Origin: Emmonsiellopsis sp. PD_33
Lineage: Eukaryota > Ascomycota > Eurotiomycetes > Onygenales > Ajellomycetaceae
Assembly (NCBI GenBank): GCA_032988165.1
Contig: JANTQF010000087.1
Coordinates: forward strand, 55,857-119,856
Length of the DNA stretch: 64,000 nucleotides
Direction of reading: 5' to 3'
Shown: positions 23,801-34,847 of the stretch, in pieces
Layout: the number at the start of each line of letters is the position of its first letter
Position numbering within the stretch: the stretch's first letter is position 1
Position numbers and translations under genes: made by a program
Notes under the pieces: model-generated
Databases searched by the model: none
The model's input: only the letters and a program-made list of their open reading frames with translations
Told to the model about the DNA's origin: nothing

Positions 23801-24575
23801 ACAGAATCATGGTCATCAATCATCGATGTTCATTTTTGAGCATTCCTCTCTTCCCTCTTTTCGTTCTGGTTTTTTGGCTCTCCTACCTCCACAACCCCCC
23901 TTTCCTCCCTCCTCCCAAGGTGGGTCGTTCTACTGGCAAATCTCAAAAACAATCGCATCGCATGGCTATCATGGTCATCCATGTCGTTCTCATATTATTT
24001 GATTGTTTCGTTACGCGGCGTGGGTAATTCAGTTCGCTTTTTGGCATGGGCATGGTTGGCTGAAGAAACATGATAGGCTGCTTTTCTGAACCCGAGGCTT
24101 TCGAAGTAGTGTGTTAGGTGGAGGCATTAATCACGAAGGTCGAGGTTCGTGAAATCGGAATTGGAAGCGATAAAGGCGTGGGTAAATGTAGTGGGGTCGA
24201 TGGGAAGCGGGCGTGTGCATATATACGTCTCTGGCGGTAGGTGTACATCCCCAAGCATAAGGGGCTCAGCTAAAAGAATTCAAAACAATGAATTGTCCAA
24301 AAGCATCATTAATGGTGGGTATGACTTTTGTTTCGCGGGAGGGAAAGAAGAAAGTATTTATGCCCCCGTTTCTGTATCGAGTTCGGTGGCACTCGACTAT
24401 GGGTTGGACGGGGGTCAGGAGAAATGACCAGATTTCTTCCTTTCAATTAGTTCCGGTCGTCACAATCTCGTCATTTAAAGGCTTCCTGGCGATACAGAAG
24501 GAGCTAATAGACAGACACACACTCCGTTAGCACAGATATACCCAGAGAAGCGAGAGGAAAATTTAGCATATCGAC
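20860..24575. other. Gene-poor stretch, about 3.7 kb
   Basis: No frame here shows a domain, a signal peptide or a convincing intron pattern; the longest are around 100 residues and low in complexity. It contains a perfect inverted repeat at 21869-21895 and CT-rich tracts around 23330-23460 and 23840-23920 that resemble promoter or untranslated DNA. A non-coding RNA cannot be excluded by eye. Confidence 0.4.
21869..21895. repeat. Perfect 12-bp inverted repeat with TTA loop
   Basis: TAACTAACTAAC and its exact reverse complement are separated by three bases, so the transcript or single strand can form a tight hairpin. Each arm is itself a run of TAAC repeats, so slippage could also have produced it. 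No gene is adjacent. Confidence 0.75.
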
Positions 24576-26049
24576 CTACAAATGCGTATAAAGATGCATC
24601 TTATTAGTCCGTAACTCATCCTTTACCCCACCAAGCAGATTCCGGATATCCTCATCTTGCCACCCCCCGCCGCGAGTAAATAACGCGACCGAATAACTAT
24701 CCAGCGCAAAGTCGAGAAGTTGGGCCATGAAAAATGCGCCACGACGTTTGAGATTTCTATCGCGTGGCCATGTGCCTGCGGGTACGATTTTCTCGGCTGT
24801 ATCAATCTCGGTGAAGCCGGCATCCTGGACCCAGCCTCTGAAATTGGGGAAGACGTCGAAGTGGAACCCGCATTTGGCAGCGAGGCGTTGGTGTTCTTTC
24901 TGTTGGGGGTGTTAATACGTGATGGGATCACATACTGTGCTAGTTCGACGGGTGATTGGGTTGATATGGGGAAATTGGAATTTTGGATCGAAAAATATTG
25001 GATAATATAGGAGAACGTACCATCCATTTTTTGCAAAGGGAGTCCTCTGGGAAACTATCATCATCACAGCATAATTGCGTTCGTGACTCCGAGACCTCGA
25101 TTTGACCACCTGGTTTTATAGTTCTTCACAATGATATGGATTAGCGACAAAGTCCAACAATAGCAACCACAGTCAAGCAAAACGAGTGACTGACTCATAA
25201 CATTGAGTTAATAGCCGCGGCCAATCGGGTATGCTACCACCCAGACAGCGAATATGTATGAAATCGAACGACGACTTGGGGAATGTCCATTCTTGCAATG
25301 CGTCGTCGACAATGAACTCAACATTATCTGGGATCCTAGATTCGGGTAGCAAGGTTAGCGCTTGACGGTACTATGATATATTATGAAAGGATAAGCACAG
25401 CATACCCGCCTGGTTGTATGGGGGAAAGGTCTGTTCCAATAACTTGGGCACTTGGATAGATGTCCGCTACTACATAACAGTCAGTGGGGTTATTTGACAT
25501 GACATTGAGTGGGTGAAAGGACTTACTATCCATTGCCCATATGCCGGTACCTAGCCACGTGAGTGTTAGCTATCATGTTCCAGACATTATACCCGGCATA
25601 AAAGAACACCAATGGCGGTGCTGTGGTGGTGGTCCCACGGCACAGTCAAGGCCCGAGCAGGGGGAAAGCTGGTACCTGTTCCGATATCCAGTATCTTCTG
25701 CGGATTATCCAATTTTGTGTAACACAGGTCACCATCCAACGTTAGTCGGAATATATGGTGGAGGAAATCGAGGCGTTCTTGCTCCCGTTCATCATTTGGA
25801 AGCAGCTGATATCACTTATCAGCATGGCGATGGTAGAAACCAACAGGTGATGAAGACAATGTAAGCAGCCCATCAACTCACATATTTCTCCGCATGATAC
25901 GAATGATATCGCCTGCCATTTTGATAGATGTAGTTAGGGATGGTGGAGGCTATCGATTCGTAGTCGGTGTAGTCCGCGCTATCCGCCTCGTCGAACGACC
26001 CTACCTCGAGCTGCAACGACGACGACTGAGTGAGCTTGGAGGGCCCCAT
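24576..26049 (-). CDS. LaeA-like SAM methyltransferase, seven exons
   Basis: Class-I S-adenosylmethionine methyltransferase of the fungal LaeA-like (LLM) type, possible nuclear regulators of development or metabolism. Exons 26049-25882, 25805-25676, 25550-25527, 25469-25406, 25335-25195, 25123-25021 and 24899-24576 total 954 bases, 317 residues. Motif I is ILDIGTGTGIWAMD, spread over exons 2 and 3 (exon 3 is 24 bases). Motif II acid follows in VIGTDLSPIQPGG; then VEFIVDDA and CLGGSIPDW, LLTQCYETIKPGGQIEV (motif III). The start ATG at 26049 gives MGPSKLTQ; the preceding bases have stops or no ATG in frame. A second, two-exon relative lies at 33732-34847. Methyl acceptor unknown; it is not LaeA itself as far as I can judge. 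Confidence 0.87.
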
Positions 26050-28139
26050 TTATCATGAAATTTTGAAGAAGATGCGATTACCGACATCTGGCTCAATGGC
26101 ATGCTGGGCTCTTCCTGTAGCCATCTGGCAATGATTTTATTCGAGTTCCCAGCAACCGGGAATTGAAGTTGCTGATAAAAGCCAGGCGGAAACTCAAACT
26201 CGAAAGTGGCGCTGGTCGAGAGGATGGTCTGCGGAACACGAGAGCCACACTCCAGTGGGGACAGAGTGTTGGTTGAGAATATGAAGATATCCGGGGTTCA
26301 AAAGTCTGGTTGAGGGGAAAGAAGAGGAGTTTGGGACACGCATGGGGAAAGGGGGCGATTTTTGCACGATCGGGTTTTCCACAAGGGGATCTTGAACAGC
26401 TCTATCTCTGCCCATGGAATTAACCATAATAAGAATGGTTGTTCATGACTCAAGCCGCCCTGAGCCCCCAAGGAAAAGGTGGCTAACGCTGCGAATCCCT
26501 GGAGACAGCCCCAATTAGGAGGTCGTGGAAAGCTCCAAGAGCCACCAGATCCCTGGCAGACAGCCACAATCACACAGGCGCCATGCAGCACCACCATGGA
26601 TAGGCCCGAAACCTTGGGTCTCGGGCTGGGGGGGAGAACTCCATCCGGAATGTCCAGCATGGCCCTGGCCCTATCCGCGTGGGCCTGTTCCGTAGCGTGT
26701 TGTATGTATGTACATGTATAAAAATGCCACTAAGGTTGTTGGATTCGAAAACATAAATGTGCACCGTCATCAGCTTGCTGACTGGCTCGCTGGTGTATTC
26801 CAAACATCCACAGAAGCGCAGGGGCTTATCAGGAATGAGTTGGCAAAGCTAGTTCCGCAACAATATATCCCGGAAACGCCGCAAGGTATTGTTCTCCATT
26901 GAAATAGGATCGAACCATTCGTTGCCTCTTGTTCTGGAATATCAATCCGGCCCTGGCTGTCGCCCCCATGTCCCGTTCTGATCCATAGATGGCCGGGCCA
27001 GGATCCAGGCGAATGGTCATGCATAAGTCAGGCTTGGAATGGAGTCATGGACGACGACGGATCAGTTGCTGGCACACCAGTGATCCCGTCACCGGGGACC
27101 TGGTCATTGGGACTCCGTGTTTTGCAGCTCTATCCGTACTTTATGGATGGGAGGGGCCAAGGGGGCAGGATGAGGTTTCAGCCCTGGATGCGATCCATGC
27201 TCGATGCTTCGTGAGCTAGCACGTCGTTAATTAATTAACGGCCGCTCCGCACTACTGCCCATAGTCTGACCCCGCGGCTGTGTCTGTCGCTTTCCGCGAA
27301 CAGGGTTTAACGGGACGGGATACTCGAGAGGTTCGGCTAAAGCTGGCCGCCTGCCTCACGGGTTGCAGCATGCCTATCTGTAGCGTGTATTGTTATTATC
27401 ATGGCCAGGAATGACGAACAATGCTCGTGGCTCCCTGCAGTAGTCTCCAGGGTCTTCTTGTCGGGGCGTGGTGTCGGGGCGAGGCGGGGCGGGCGGACTG
27501 TGGTTGAGTTTATTCGGTTGCAAGAAGTTTATCTACAAAGGGGCGGGACCTTGCACAACAACTAGACAATGCCGGATGGCAGAACGCCGGTACTATTATT
27601 CTACGAGAGTTTACGAGACAATATTGTGACAAACGCTGACTTCCAACTTTAATGCCCGAAACATTGTCCTGGAGATGTTTCAGGTAACAAATCAATTAAT
27701 CTTGCGAGTGGCGAGTTATATGGCTGACCACGGGAGTTTATATTCAAGGGAGTTGGGAACAGGCATTTAGGTCGCGAACAGCCTCCCTATCTAACCCATT
27801 GGCAGGACATAGGCTGAAGAGAAAGCCGAGAAACCATCAGCGATGGAAGATAAAGCCCCACTCAAGCAAACGCGTATTGATACACCGAGGACACCTAAAA
27901 TGGTCAAAACAATGCTGTTAAAATGTACACAGACGGCTCCGGCGCAGAGAGCCGTCAAAATAAAAGGTGATGTATGTAGTATGCAACATATGCCAACACG
28001 AAACATAGCAAGAAACTCCCCATTCCCGTATTTCCTGGCATATAGGACAATGGAATGTAGCGGCCCCCTTCGGGGCTTGGGATAGAGCTTGGCCCGTTTG
28101 GTGGTAAAAGCGGCCGGCGTGAACCGATCGAGGCGTCGT
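26050..28139. other. Intergenic, methyltransferase promoter and COX14-like 3' flank
   Basis: About 2.1 kb without a supported gene. A perfect 16-base palindrome lies at 27225-27240. Minus-strand frames at 27791-28006 and 27955-28167 are short and hydrophobic; they could be one spliced small membrane protein but the joins bring early stops, so none is called. Confidence 0.4.
27225..27240. repeat. Perfect 16-bp palindrome CGTTAATTAATTAACG
   Basis: Self-complementary over all 16 bases in non-coding DNA between two minus-strand genes. It could be a dimeric regulator site or chance; no partner copy was seen. Confidence 0.6.
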
Positions 28140-29073
28140 CTACCGCCCAGTAATCCAGCTCGTCCAACTCCGTTTCGTTTCCTTCAATCCCTCGCCAGCA
28201 TTTTGCCCTGGCTGGTCCAATTCACCCGACAATGTAGCTTGATGTTCAAAGGCGGCCGCGGTCTCCGCGCGTTTAGCATTTACGGCGTCAAGTACGCTTG
28301 GGTTCGGGTTCGCGGTTTCGTCGGGTGTCCGAGGTTGAGTATTCGCAAGATCTTCATTCTTTAGCCCTCCAAATAGCCATTCCTTGCCCTTATAAAATGT
28401 GGTTTGCTTTTTCAGCTCCTCCTTCCTTCTCTTCTCTTGTTCTCCGATCTTCTCTTGTTCGAGAATCTTCATCTGTTCTTCCGTGGCATTGCCTGCAACA
28501 TACGCCTTCTTGGCCTCTAAGAGCTTCTCCAGTTCCCTATCTAGCCAGAGAGCTCTTTGGCGACGATTGTAAAGTATCAGGGACGTGGCGGAGTAGGCTG
28601 TGAGAGCAAATGCGATACCTAATATTCCGAAACAAGGTCCATTAGCACAATCCCAAAATAAGGCCCGGCACACTCGATATCCAACGCTTTCTATTTCCCA
28701 TATAGACCACCCCAGCCCCAAGTCCCCGAATAACAACAATGGGGGAATCAAATCAATCAACCATACCAGAAGCGCCTATCAACGTATAAACCGTCACTCT
28801 GTGCAGACGATCAGCCCATATCCTCCCCTTGGCCATAAACCGATCAGCCGGTGTGTTGTTCTTTGCATATCGAGCTGCTCTCGCCTGAGCTCGTAGTCTC
28901 TCAACCTTCTGTTTGGGGGTCTCTTGAGGGGAGTTGGGGTTGGGTGATTGCGACGACGGATTGGACGATCTGCTTGCAGCGCCTTTTAACGCCGAACTAG
29001 TCATTGAGGGCTTGGAGGAGGCATAGGGGCCTGTTGCCGTGAAACGGGTTGCGTCTGCGGCGGAGCGGGACAT
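28140..29073 (-). CDS. COX14-like cytochrome c oxidase assembly protein (mitochondrial)
   Basis: Probable mitochondrial inner-membrane protein helping assemble complex IV. Exons 29073-28767 and 28618-28140 are separated by a 148-base intron and give 261 residues. The start at 29073 begins MSRSAADATRF; an upstream in-frame ATG at 29163 exists but is less likely. A Ser/Pro-rich amino part precedes KQKVERLRAQARAARYAK, then one membrane span formed across the intron (VTYTLIGASG-like plus IAFALTAYSATSLILY), then a charged helix NRRQRALWLDRELEKLLEAK and an acidic tail. This layout matches fungal proteins with the COX14 domain, which are much longer than yeast Cox14. The name is from memory; gene structure is strong. 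It is divergent from the DUF2458 gene. Confidence 0.8.
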
Positions 29074-29789
29074 GGTTGGGGAGATAGGGCCCTGGTAGCG
29101 GGACTGCAAAAATGAGGCCCAATTGGATGGGCGCGGAGGCGGGGTTAGATATTCCGAAGGCACCGGGTAGAATAGTGTATGGGAGGCCCAATTAAGGTGT
29201 TAGATGCGCGGTTGGACGAGTAGATGGATTGAGGCTGGATGTTGTCCTTCTTCTCGTCCATGACGCTGGTGGTGTCGGGGAAATTTTTCGGAAGGAAACG
29301 CATGATCGCCAAGACTTTGTGGACTGGTTGGGTCTGATTAGACGCCGTTTTAGTAAGGGAATGGGCCTTGGCAACATTTAAGCCAATAATATCGCTTACT
29401 TTGCGATGCCGCTTTGAATTTGGCCAATTCACGTGATATCAACTTGCGGCTCCAGCTCTATTCTATTTCAACGTCAACGTCAACATCAACAGTCAGTCTC
29501 CCTGAGACAATCAAGCTATCCTGGTTACTTTGTTGCTGCAGGATTGCCATTATTAATGTTTGGTATAATACGTCGCCACTAATTAGTTGCATCTGGGATC
29601 ATAACAAGAGATCAACTGCCAAACCTTTCCCTTCGAACCTTCTGCTTCCACCCTCACCACAACACACCACCACCTCTACAATGAACAACGAACCTCCAGC
29701 ATAGACACAACAATTGGCTATTAGGGCATATTCTAAAAGGACTCAGACAAACCCTCTATGACAGAAATTGCAACAAAATCTACCCGCCA
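29074..29789. promoter_or_regulatory. Divergent promoter, COX14-like and DUF2458 genes
   Basis: About 716 bases between two divergent starts. No gene is seen. A CAACGT tandem stretch lies near 29468-29488. Housekeeping-type genes on both sides make a shared bidirectional promoter likely. Confidence 0.4.
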
Positions 29790-30725
29790 ATGACATCATC
29801 CAACCCACCAAACCCGGACCTCGCATCGATCCTGAGGACGCTTTCATCTTACGCCCCCGGCGCCGCCAGCCAATCTTCCTCCATTCCAAACGCACAACCC
29901 GAATATGCATCCGCTCACCCAGCTCATCGAACAATCCCCGTTGCCTCCAACCAACCCCACCCAGCGCCTCATACATCCCGCGCAGACCAACCAACAGCGC
30001 CCCTACCCGACCCATCAACGATAACCTCGTGGCCCGCAGCGCTGAAATATGTCATGAAAACCGTGGCACAGGATGAGGGGACACAATCTAAGATCCGGAA
30101 GCTGATTAGAACGCAGCACGACCATGAGCAACAGTGGTGGGATGGGAGAAAGGCGTTGTTGGCGAAGCAGAAGGGGAGGGCGGAGAAGAAAAGGCAGCTT
30201 GATGAGGTTTTGTAAGCTGACAGATATTTTATACCCCTGGGGTGCATCTGATTGCGAAAACTAAAACCTGGGTTTGTAAATGGGATTAATTGGTTAACGG
30301 TTATTTTGAGCTCTTAGGCGATCAGTTGGTGGGGCTGTTGCGAAAGATTCCGAAGCGCCGGTATGTATTACATCTATGGGGTGTTGAGAGACTATATCTC
30401 CCTCCACATCTATATTGTCGTGTGAACTTTTGGCCTTGAGTGCTCACCCTCAACCGTGCCATTACTCCAGACCCCGGAAGACGACAAACTCGAAGTTGAC
30501 ACCTACGATACGAAGGTATACAAAGCCTTGACGTCCATGTCCAAAGCTCTAGACGCAGAACTGCGTAGCCTCGGTATACCCTTTTTCTGCAACCGGCATA
30601 AACTTGTCTGCCCCACGTCTACCACGGATTCCGCCACGGCATCCAACGAGCTTCTCTCTTCCGATGATCTTGCCGCACTACAACGGCGGATATTACAGTT
30701 ACTAGAGGATCTCTGTAAGGAGTGA
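29790..30725 (+). CDS. DUF2458-type protein of unknown function
   Basis: Exons 29790-30211, 30318-30360 and 30471-30725 join to 239 residues. Borders: donor GTAAGC after the codon for DEV, a 43-base middle exon that adds RSVGGAVAKDSEAP, then TPEDDKLEVDTYDTKVYKA. The amino third is Pro/Ser-rich and disordered. The conserved core begins about residue 80: TSWPAALKYVMKTVAQDEG, then a basic helix around RTQHDHEQQWWDGRKALLAKQ, and after the introns an amphipathic segment with ELRSLGIPFF and a closing LQRRILQLLEDLC. I recall this arrangement as fungal DUF2458. Role is unknown; a structural part of a larger complex is only a guess. Joining the three exons restores continuous family resemblance, which supports the model. 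Confidence 0.82.
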
Positions 30726-31940
30726 GAGCGCCGGAATACCCAGAACCTATACATCCGACAAATCAGGTCGCCGACTGCGAAGCTGCGGTTCACTATCCGC
30801 AAGCACAGTCTGCTTCGAGTCGCACGCATTGCTGCTGGGGACATACCGAGTTATCTTGTCTCTTCCAATATTCCGGAATCGACGAAACCAAGTTTGTTAT
30901 AACATATCCGAATTTGGGCACGGAGGTTGACTATGGTCTGACATTTATGCTACATAGGCCAGGGCCACTGGATTGCTGCGTTCCTTTCGATCGCGGATGT
31001 TAATCCGCAACTAGCATCGATTGTCAAAACAGAGTATAGGTGCTTGAGGGCCTCGGACCCGGTACACCTACTCCTATTTATCCATGTCCTATTCTTTTTG
31101 GCTTAATCCTACTTGTTTTGCCATGGAACCTCAATGACGTTCCATATACCGTTGATTGTTGAGACCAAGTACTTGTTACTTTCCAGAGGCAGGAGACGCG
31201 GCAAACACCTACAACAAAACAACACGATGAAATGCTTTGAGGAGCGATGAATACACTTGCTCTATCTATGAAACAGCAACCCTTTTACTCTAGGAGAGGC
31301 CAACTTTAAAGCTTATCTCTGATGAACGCGCACTTTTGCCAAGGCTTTATTATTTATTATCTGGGTCCAAAAAAATGGCATGAAACTACGGAGAACTGAT
31401 ACAAGGAGAACAGAACCATCATACGGAAATCTACTTTTCATTCATCCTAGCCCGGAGTTCCTTCTATTCCACTTCTCTCAAGAAAATTGGCATCTATCAA
31501 CTTGATAACTCTGAGATCGGATTTCCCCCCACCCTACGAATTTAAACGTTCGCCTCTCCGCATGTTTGTTCTCATCTCATAAAAGAAAATAGCAATTATG
31601 CGCCACTCCACCTCCAAATCTTATCTTGGGAATAATAAGGCGGCTTCTAGCAACATGCGATGGAAAGTCCCATCTTTGGTTGCATCTGGTGGCACACACG
31701 GATCAAATGATGGGACATGCCTCCTTGCTGTATAAAAATCATGTTGAAGCCCATCCCATCGAGCCAGTTCATCAACTATCCCTTTCATTCAAAGAGCTCG
31801 AATATTTGCAATCAAAAATCATCGACGAAGATCCATATCCCCAACTCTACTGAATATCTCTCCCATCTTTCAGGTCTTCCGCAAAAGCGAACCCCGAACA
31901 GTCCAGAAAACACGAACTCAACAACAACCTAAACGCAACT
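30726..31940. other. Intergenic, nothing supported
   Basis: About 1.2 kb downstream of the DUF2458 gene and upstream of the next start. Frames such as 31626-31853 are short and have no resemblance to known families; this stretch probably includes the leader of the next gene. Confidence 0.4.
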
Positions 31941-32565
31941 ATGCCTAGGAAGCCATTCCTAGATCGTTCCTCGGCTCTCGTGGACCACTCAGAAATCAAC
32001 CTCATCCGCATAGTTGCTCACAACGACGACTGCGAGTTCTCCACCCTAAGCCTGGGTCACTGGTGCATATATCTGATCCTGCGTGGGAGCCCCGGATCCG
32101 TGCGAATAAACATGCAAGGGCGCGCAGAGGTGCACATGGGGACCCTAAATTGGGATTATCTCACCTATGAACAGCCAATCACTGCTATCGGCATGTGGGA
32201 CTATGATGTCCCGTTGGGTACGCGTGTCCGGGATTTCGCAGAGGTTATTTATCGACATGGGAGGGATAAGTATATGTTTGCGGAGGGTGGAGGGGGGTGT
32301 CGGTATTGGGTGTAAAAATTTCAATCCTCCCCGCACCGGTTCTTTTTATTCATTTCTTCTCTTTTAGAAAAGTCCATTATACTGATTTCCAACCCTGCTT
32401 TTGGCTTACCACAGAGCAACCGTCCTTGAGGACTTTGGTAAAGCCGACCTTATTCCCCCGACCGCTCACGAGGAGATGAGGGAAGCGCTCAGATACCAAT
32501 ACTACGAACCAAGTTGGAACGTTGAGCCGACACCGCTCGAGCTGTTTCCCGGCAAGTTTGTCTAA
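31941..32565 (+). CDS. Small conserved fungal protein, DUF7770-like
   Basis: Two exons, 31941-32311 and 32415-32565, give 173 residues. Splitting at a GTAAAA donor and CACAG acceptor turns an early stop into the reading GCRYWVATVLEDFGKADLIP, which flows naturally. The amino half has a beta-rich pattern (EINLIRIVAHNDDC, HWCIYLILRG, VRINM), and the carboxyl end is aromatic and Pro-rich (YYEPSWNVEPTPLELFPG). No signal peptide or membrane span. I recall fungal proteins of about this size with a GCRYW-type core as DUF7770, but that is from memory and moderate. Function unknown. An alternative is a 124-residue unspliced product. Confidence 0.68.
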
Positions 32566-33731
32566 TAGGATGACAAACCCTGATGGAGGGTCGTTGTTTG
32601 GGGGCGCTGTTTGTTGAACTGGAATATTTCTGGGAGTTTTTGAATATGTTGGTTTTTGGGACAGTGTTCAGTGGGGGGAGGGGTGCGGATAGATTTTTTT
32701 ATATATGTTAGGTTCTAATGACGGCGATTCTCTGGGCTGTTGCTGGCTGATATTGCCAGTGCTAGATGGAATTTAGAACTTATGGAAGGGTGATAAATGA
32801 TACAAAGTACATAGAAGATATCTATCCCGACCCAAAACTATTGTATCCTTCCATCACAAAGAGAACAAATCAATTATCCTATAAATGAACAAGCATTCTT
32901 CCATCTTATTAGCCTATATGTATACAGTGAAAGTTTTTAACATCATCATGCATGCATACTATTAAACACTGTAGACCCCAGGCACCATCATTAACCCATT
33001 AGGTATATAATCCTTGTTCAAAATGTAACTGTACCATCCATCAGCTCAGAAATATACTAACACAAGCATATCATAGAATCTAGATAAGGGGCAGGAGTGT
33101 AGGGAGACCTACATGTAGCTATGTACCTAGCTGCCTGACACCCTCTCAATAACTAATAGATAGTAATCATGAGACATTGTCGTAGAAAATGTGTTAAATG
33201 GCAAAAAACATATAATAAGGGCAGAATCACATCCGAATAATCAGAACATGAATTACGGTGAAAGGTTCTGTAAGACAGAATTACACCAGAGATTCGTTCT
33301 TTTGGTGTGATCTTGGAGATGATGGATTTGGATTTGGACTCGCCATATCCAATCCCCAGACATCGTCGATATGTAATATGGCAAATTGACCTTTGCAATG
33401 CTCACATTTAACCCGCTAGGGCTAAATGCCGTTGCATGTGGGGAGTAGAATGCTCTCCTAAGCTAATAGACACTGGATAATTATCGCCCTATCTAGGTAT
33501 ACAAACAAAGAATCAATTCATTTATATATCTAGGTGGCAGTTGACAAGAATACCGACCATTAAGAGCAAACAGAACCTGGACAATTAAAGCACACACATC
33601 GCGCATAAACTTCGATCCATCCATATATAATTTCAGTGCTAGCCGCAACGCTGAGGTAAATAACGTAGACAAACGAAGGAATGAAGAGACCCCCCCCCCC
33701 AAAAAAAAAAAAAAAAAAACATCCTCCTAGC
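32566..33731. other. Convergent 3' flanks
   Basis: About 1.2 kb between two convergent stop codons. AT-rich with no coding frame of note; an unusual C-then-A homopolymer block lies at 33690-33719. Confidence 0.4.
33690..33719. repeat. Homopolymer block: about 11 C followed by 19 A
   Basis: A run of C directly joined to a run of A just downstream of the methyltransferase stop (on its strand, G after T). Such joined homopolymers are slippage-prone and a likely spot for length polymorphism or read error. Confidence 0.8.
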
Positions 33732-34847
33732 TCAATTTGGCCTCCGTGCGGTAATGAAGTGCGTATTGATGTAAATATGATTCTTCGGGCTGCGAAGCTC
33801 CGCCTTGACTTTCGCCGAAAGTACCTCGCACTCAGTCTTGCTCCAGTTGAGAAGTTGGCCGATGAATCCAAGAACATATGCGTCGATGCCCAATGTGGAC
33901 TGCTCAAGGAAGAATCGGCCGATTTCCTTGAGTTTAGGGTCTTTGGCCCATGGACCCATTGGGACCTAAAGGGGGGATGATGTGAGTGGTGGTTTCTTTG
34001 TTAAAAGAAAAAGAAAAAGAAAAAGAGAAAAAAAATGGAAAGGGTGGGAGATAAACAGTCATACCTTGTGGATCTCCTCGTGTACATCCACGAACCCGGC
34101 ATCAATAACAAGCTGCTTGAGCTTATCCGCCATATTGATCTCCTTCCCATAGGTCTTTGCCGCCTCATTACACAGGGTCTGGTACTGGATCGATGCAGGT
34201 GTCCTGCTCAATGTGTCATCATCGGACGAAAACCAAGCGGCTGGTTCCTGAATCTCAAGCCACGCGCCTGGCTTTAGGTTTTGGTAGCACTGAGAGAGGA
34301 GCTTGTTCCAATCGCCAATGCTGCCTCCAAGGTGCCGCATGTGGATGACATCAAAGGCATCCGCAGCTGGATACGCCCAGTCCATCTCGACGTCGTCGAC
34401 ATAGAATTTGAGGTTGGGCGATACCCACCTGGGCTGGATGGGACTGATATCTACCCCAAGAACCTGGGTGGAGGGGTATTCATCGGCAAAATCCAGTGCC
34501 CACATGCCCGTCCCGGTTCCAAGGTCGAGTACTCGCTGGGGGTCTTTGGGAATGGGTGCACGAAGGAGTTTCCCATTCAGCAAGAGGAGGAAGATATGGT
34601 GGAACATATCGAGACGGTCTTGCTCGGTTTCATCATTGGGGAGCAGATACTTTCTGTAGCTGCTGTATCGGCGGCCATTCTCATATTTGTAGTCGAGTAC
34701 TGAGGAGGTGACTGAGGCGCTGTATGCAGTGGAATCTGAATCATCGCCATAAGCAGAGTCTGTCTCGTCTCCGACTTCGATAATCGGTGAGGGTGGTGCG
34801 GGTGACAGCTCGTCTCGGGTGGCTGTCCTCGGGGTTGGGTCGGCCAT
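33732..34847 (-). CDS. LaeA-like SAM methyltransferase, two exons
   Basis: Second methyltransferase of the LaeA-like family. Exons 34847-34065 and 33965-33732 give 338 residues. The start at 34847 (MADPTPRTATRDEL) is preferred over the far-upstream ATG at 35015, whose extra 56 residues look like translated leader. The amino end is acidic and disordered (about 1-50), followed by NGRRYSSYRKYLLPNDE, which is shared nearly word for word with the seven-exon relative. Motif I is VLDLGTGTGMWALDFA (about 106-121), the motif II acid is in LGVDISPIQP, then LKFYVDDVEMDW and HLGGSIGDW, motif III LKPGAWLEIQEP. Product and partner unknown. The very different intron count of the two relatives is notable. 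Confidence 0.9.

Noticed and set aside
26049..26427. Upstream extension of the seven-exon methyltransferase (frame rich in Pro and aromatic residues, or an extra first exon)
   Set aside because: The frame has a protein-like stretch but no ATG that joins in phase better than 26049, whose MGPSKLTQ start resembles the relative at 34847.
27791..28167. Possible small spliced membrane protein on the minus strand
   Set aside because: The plausible GT-AG join leads to an early stop, and the first frame overlaps the end of the COX14-like gene.
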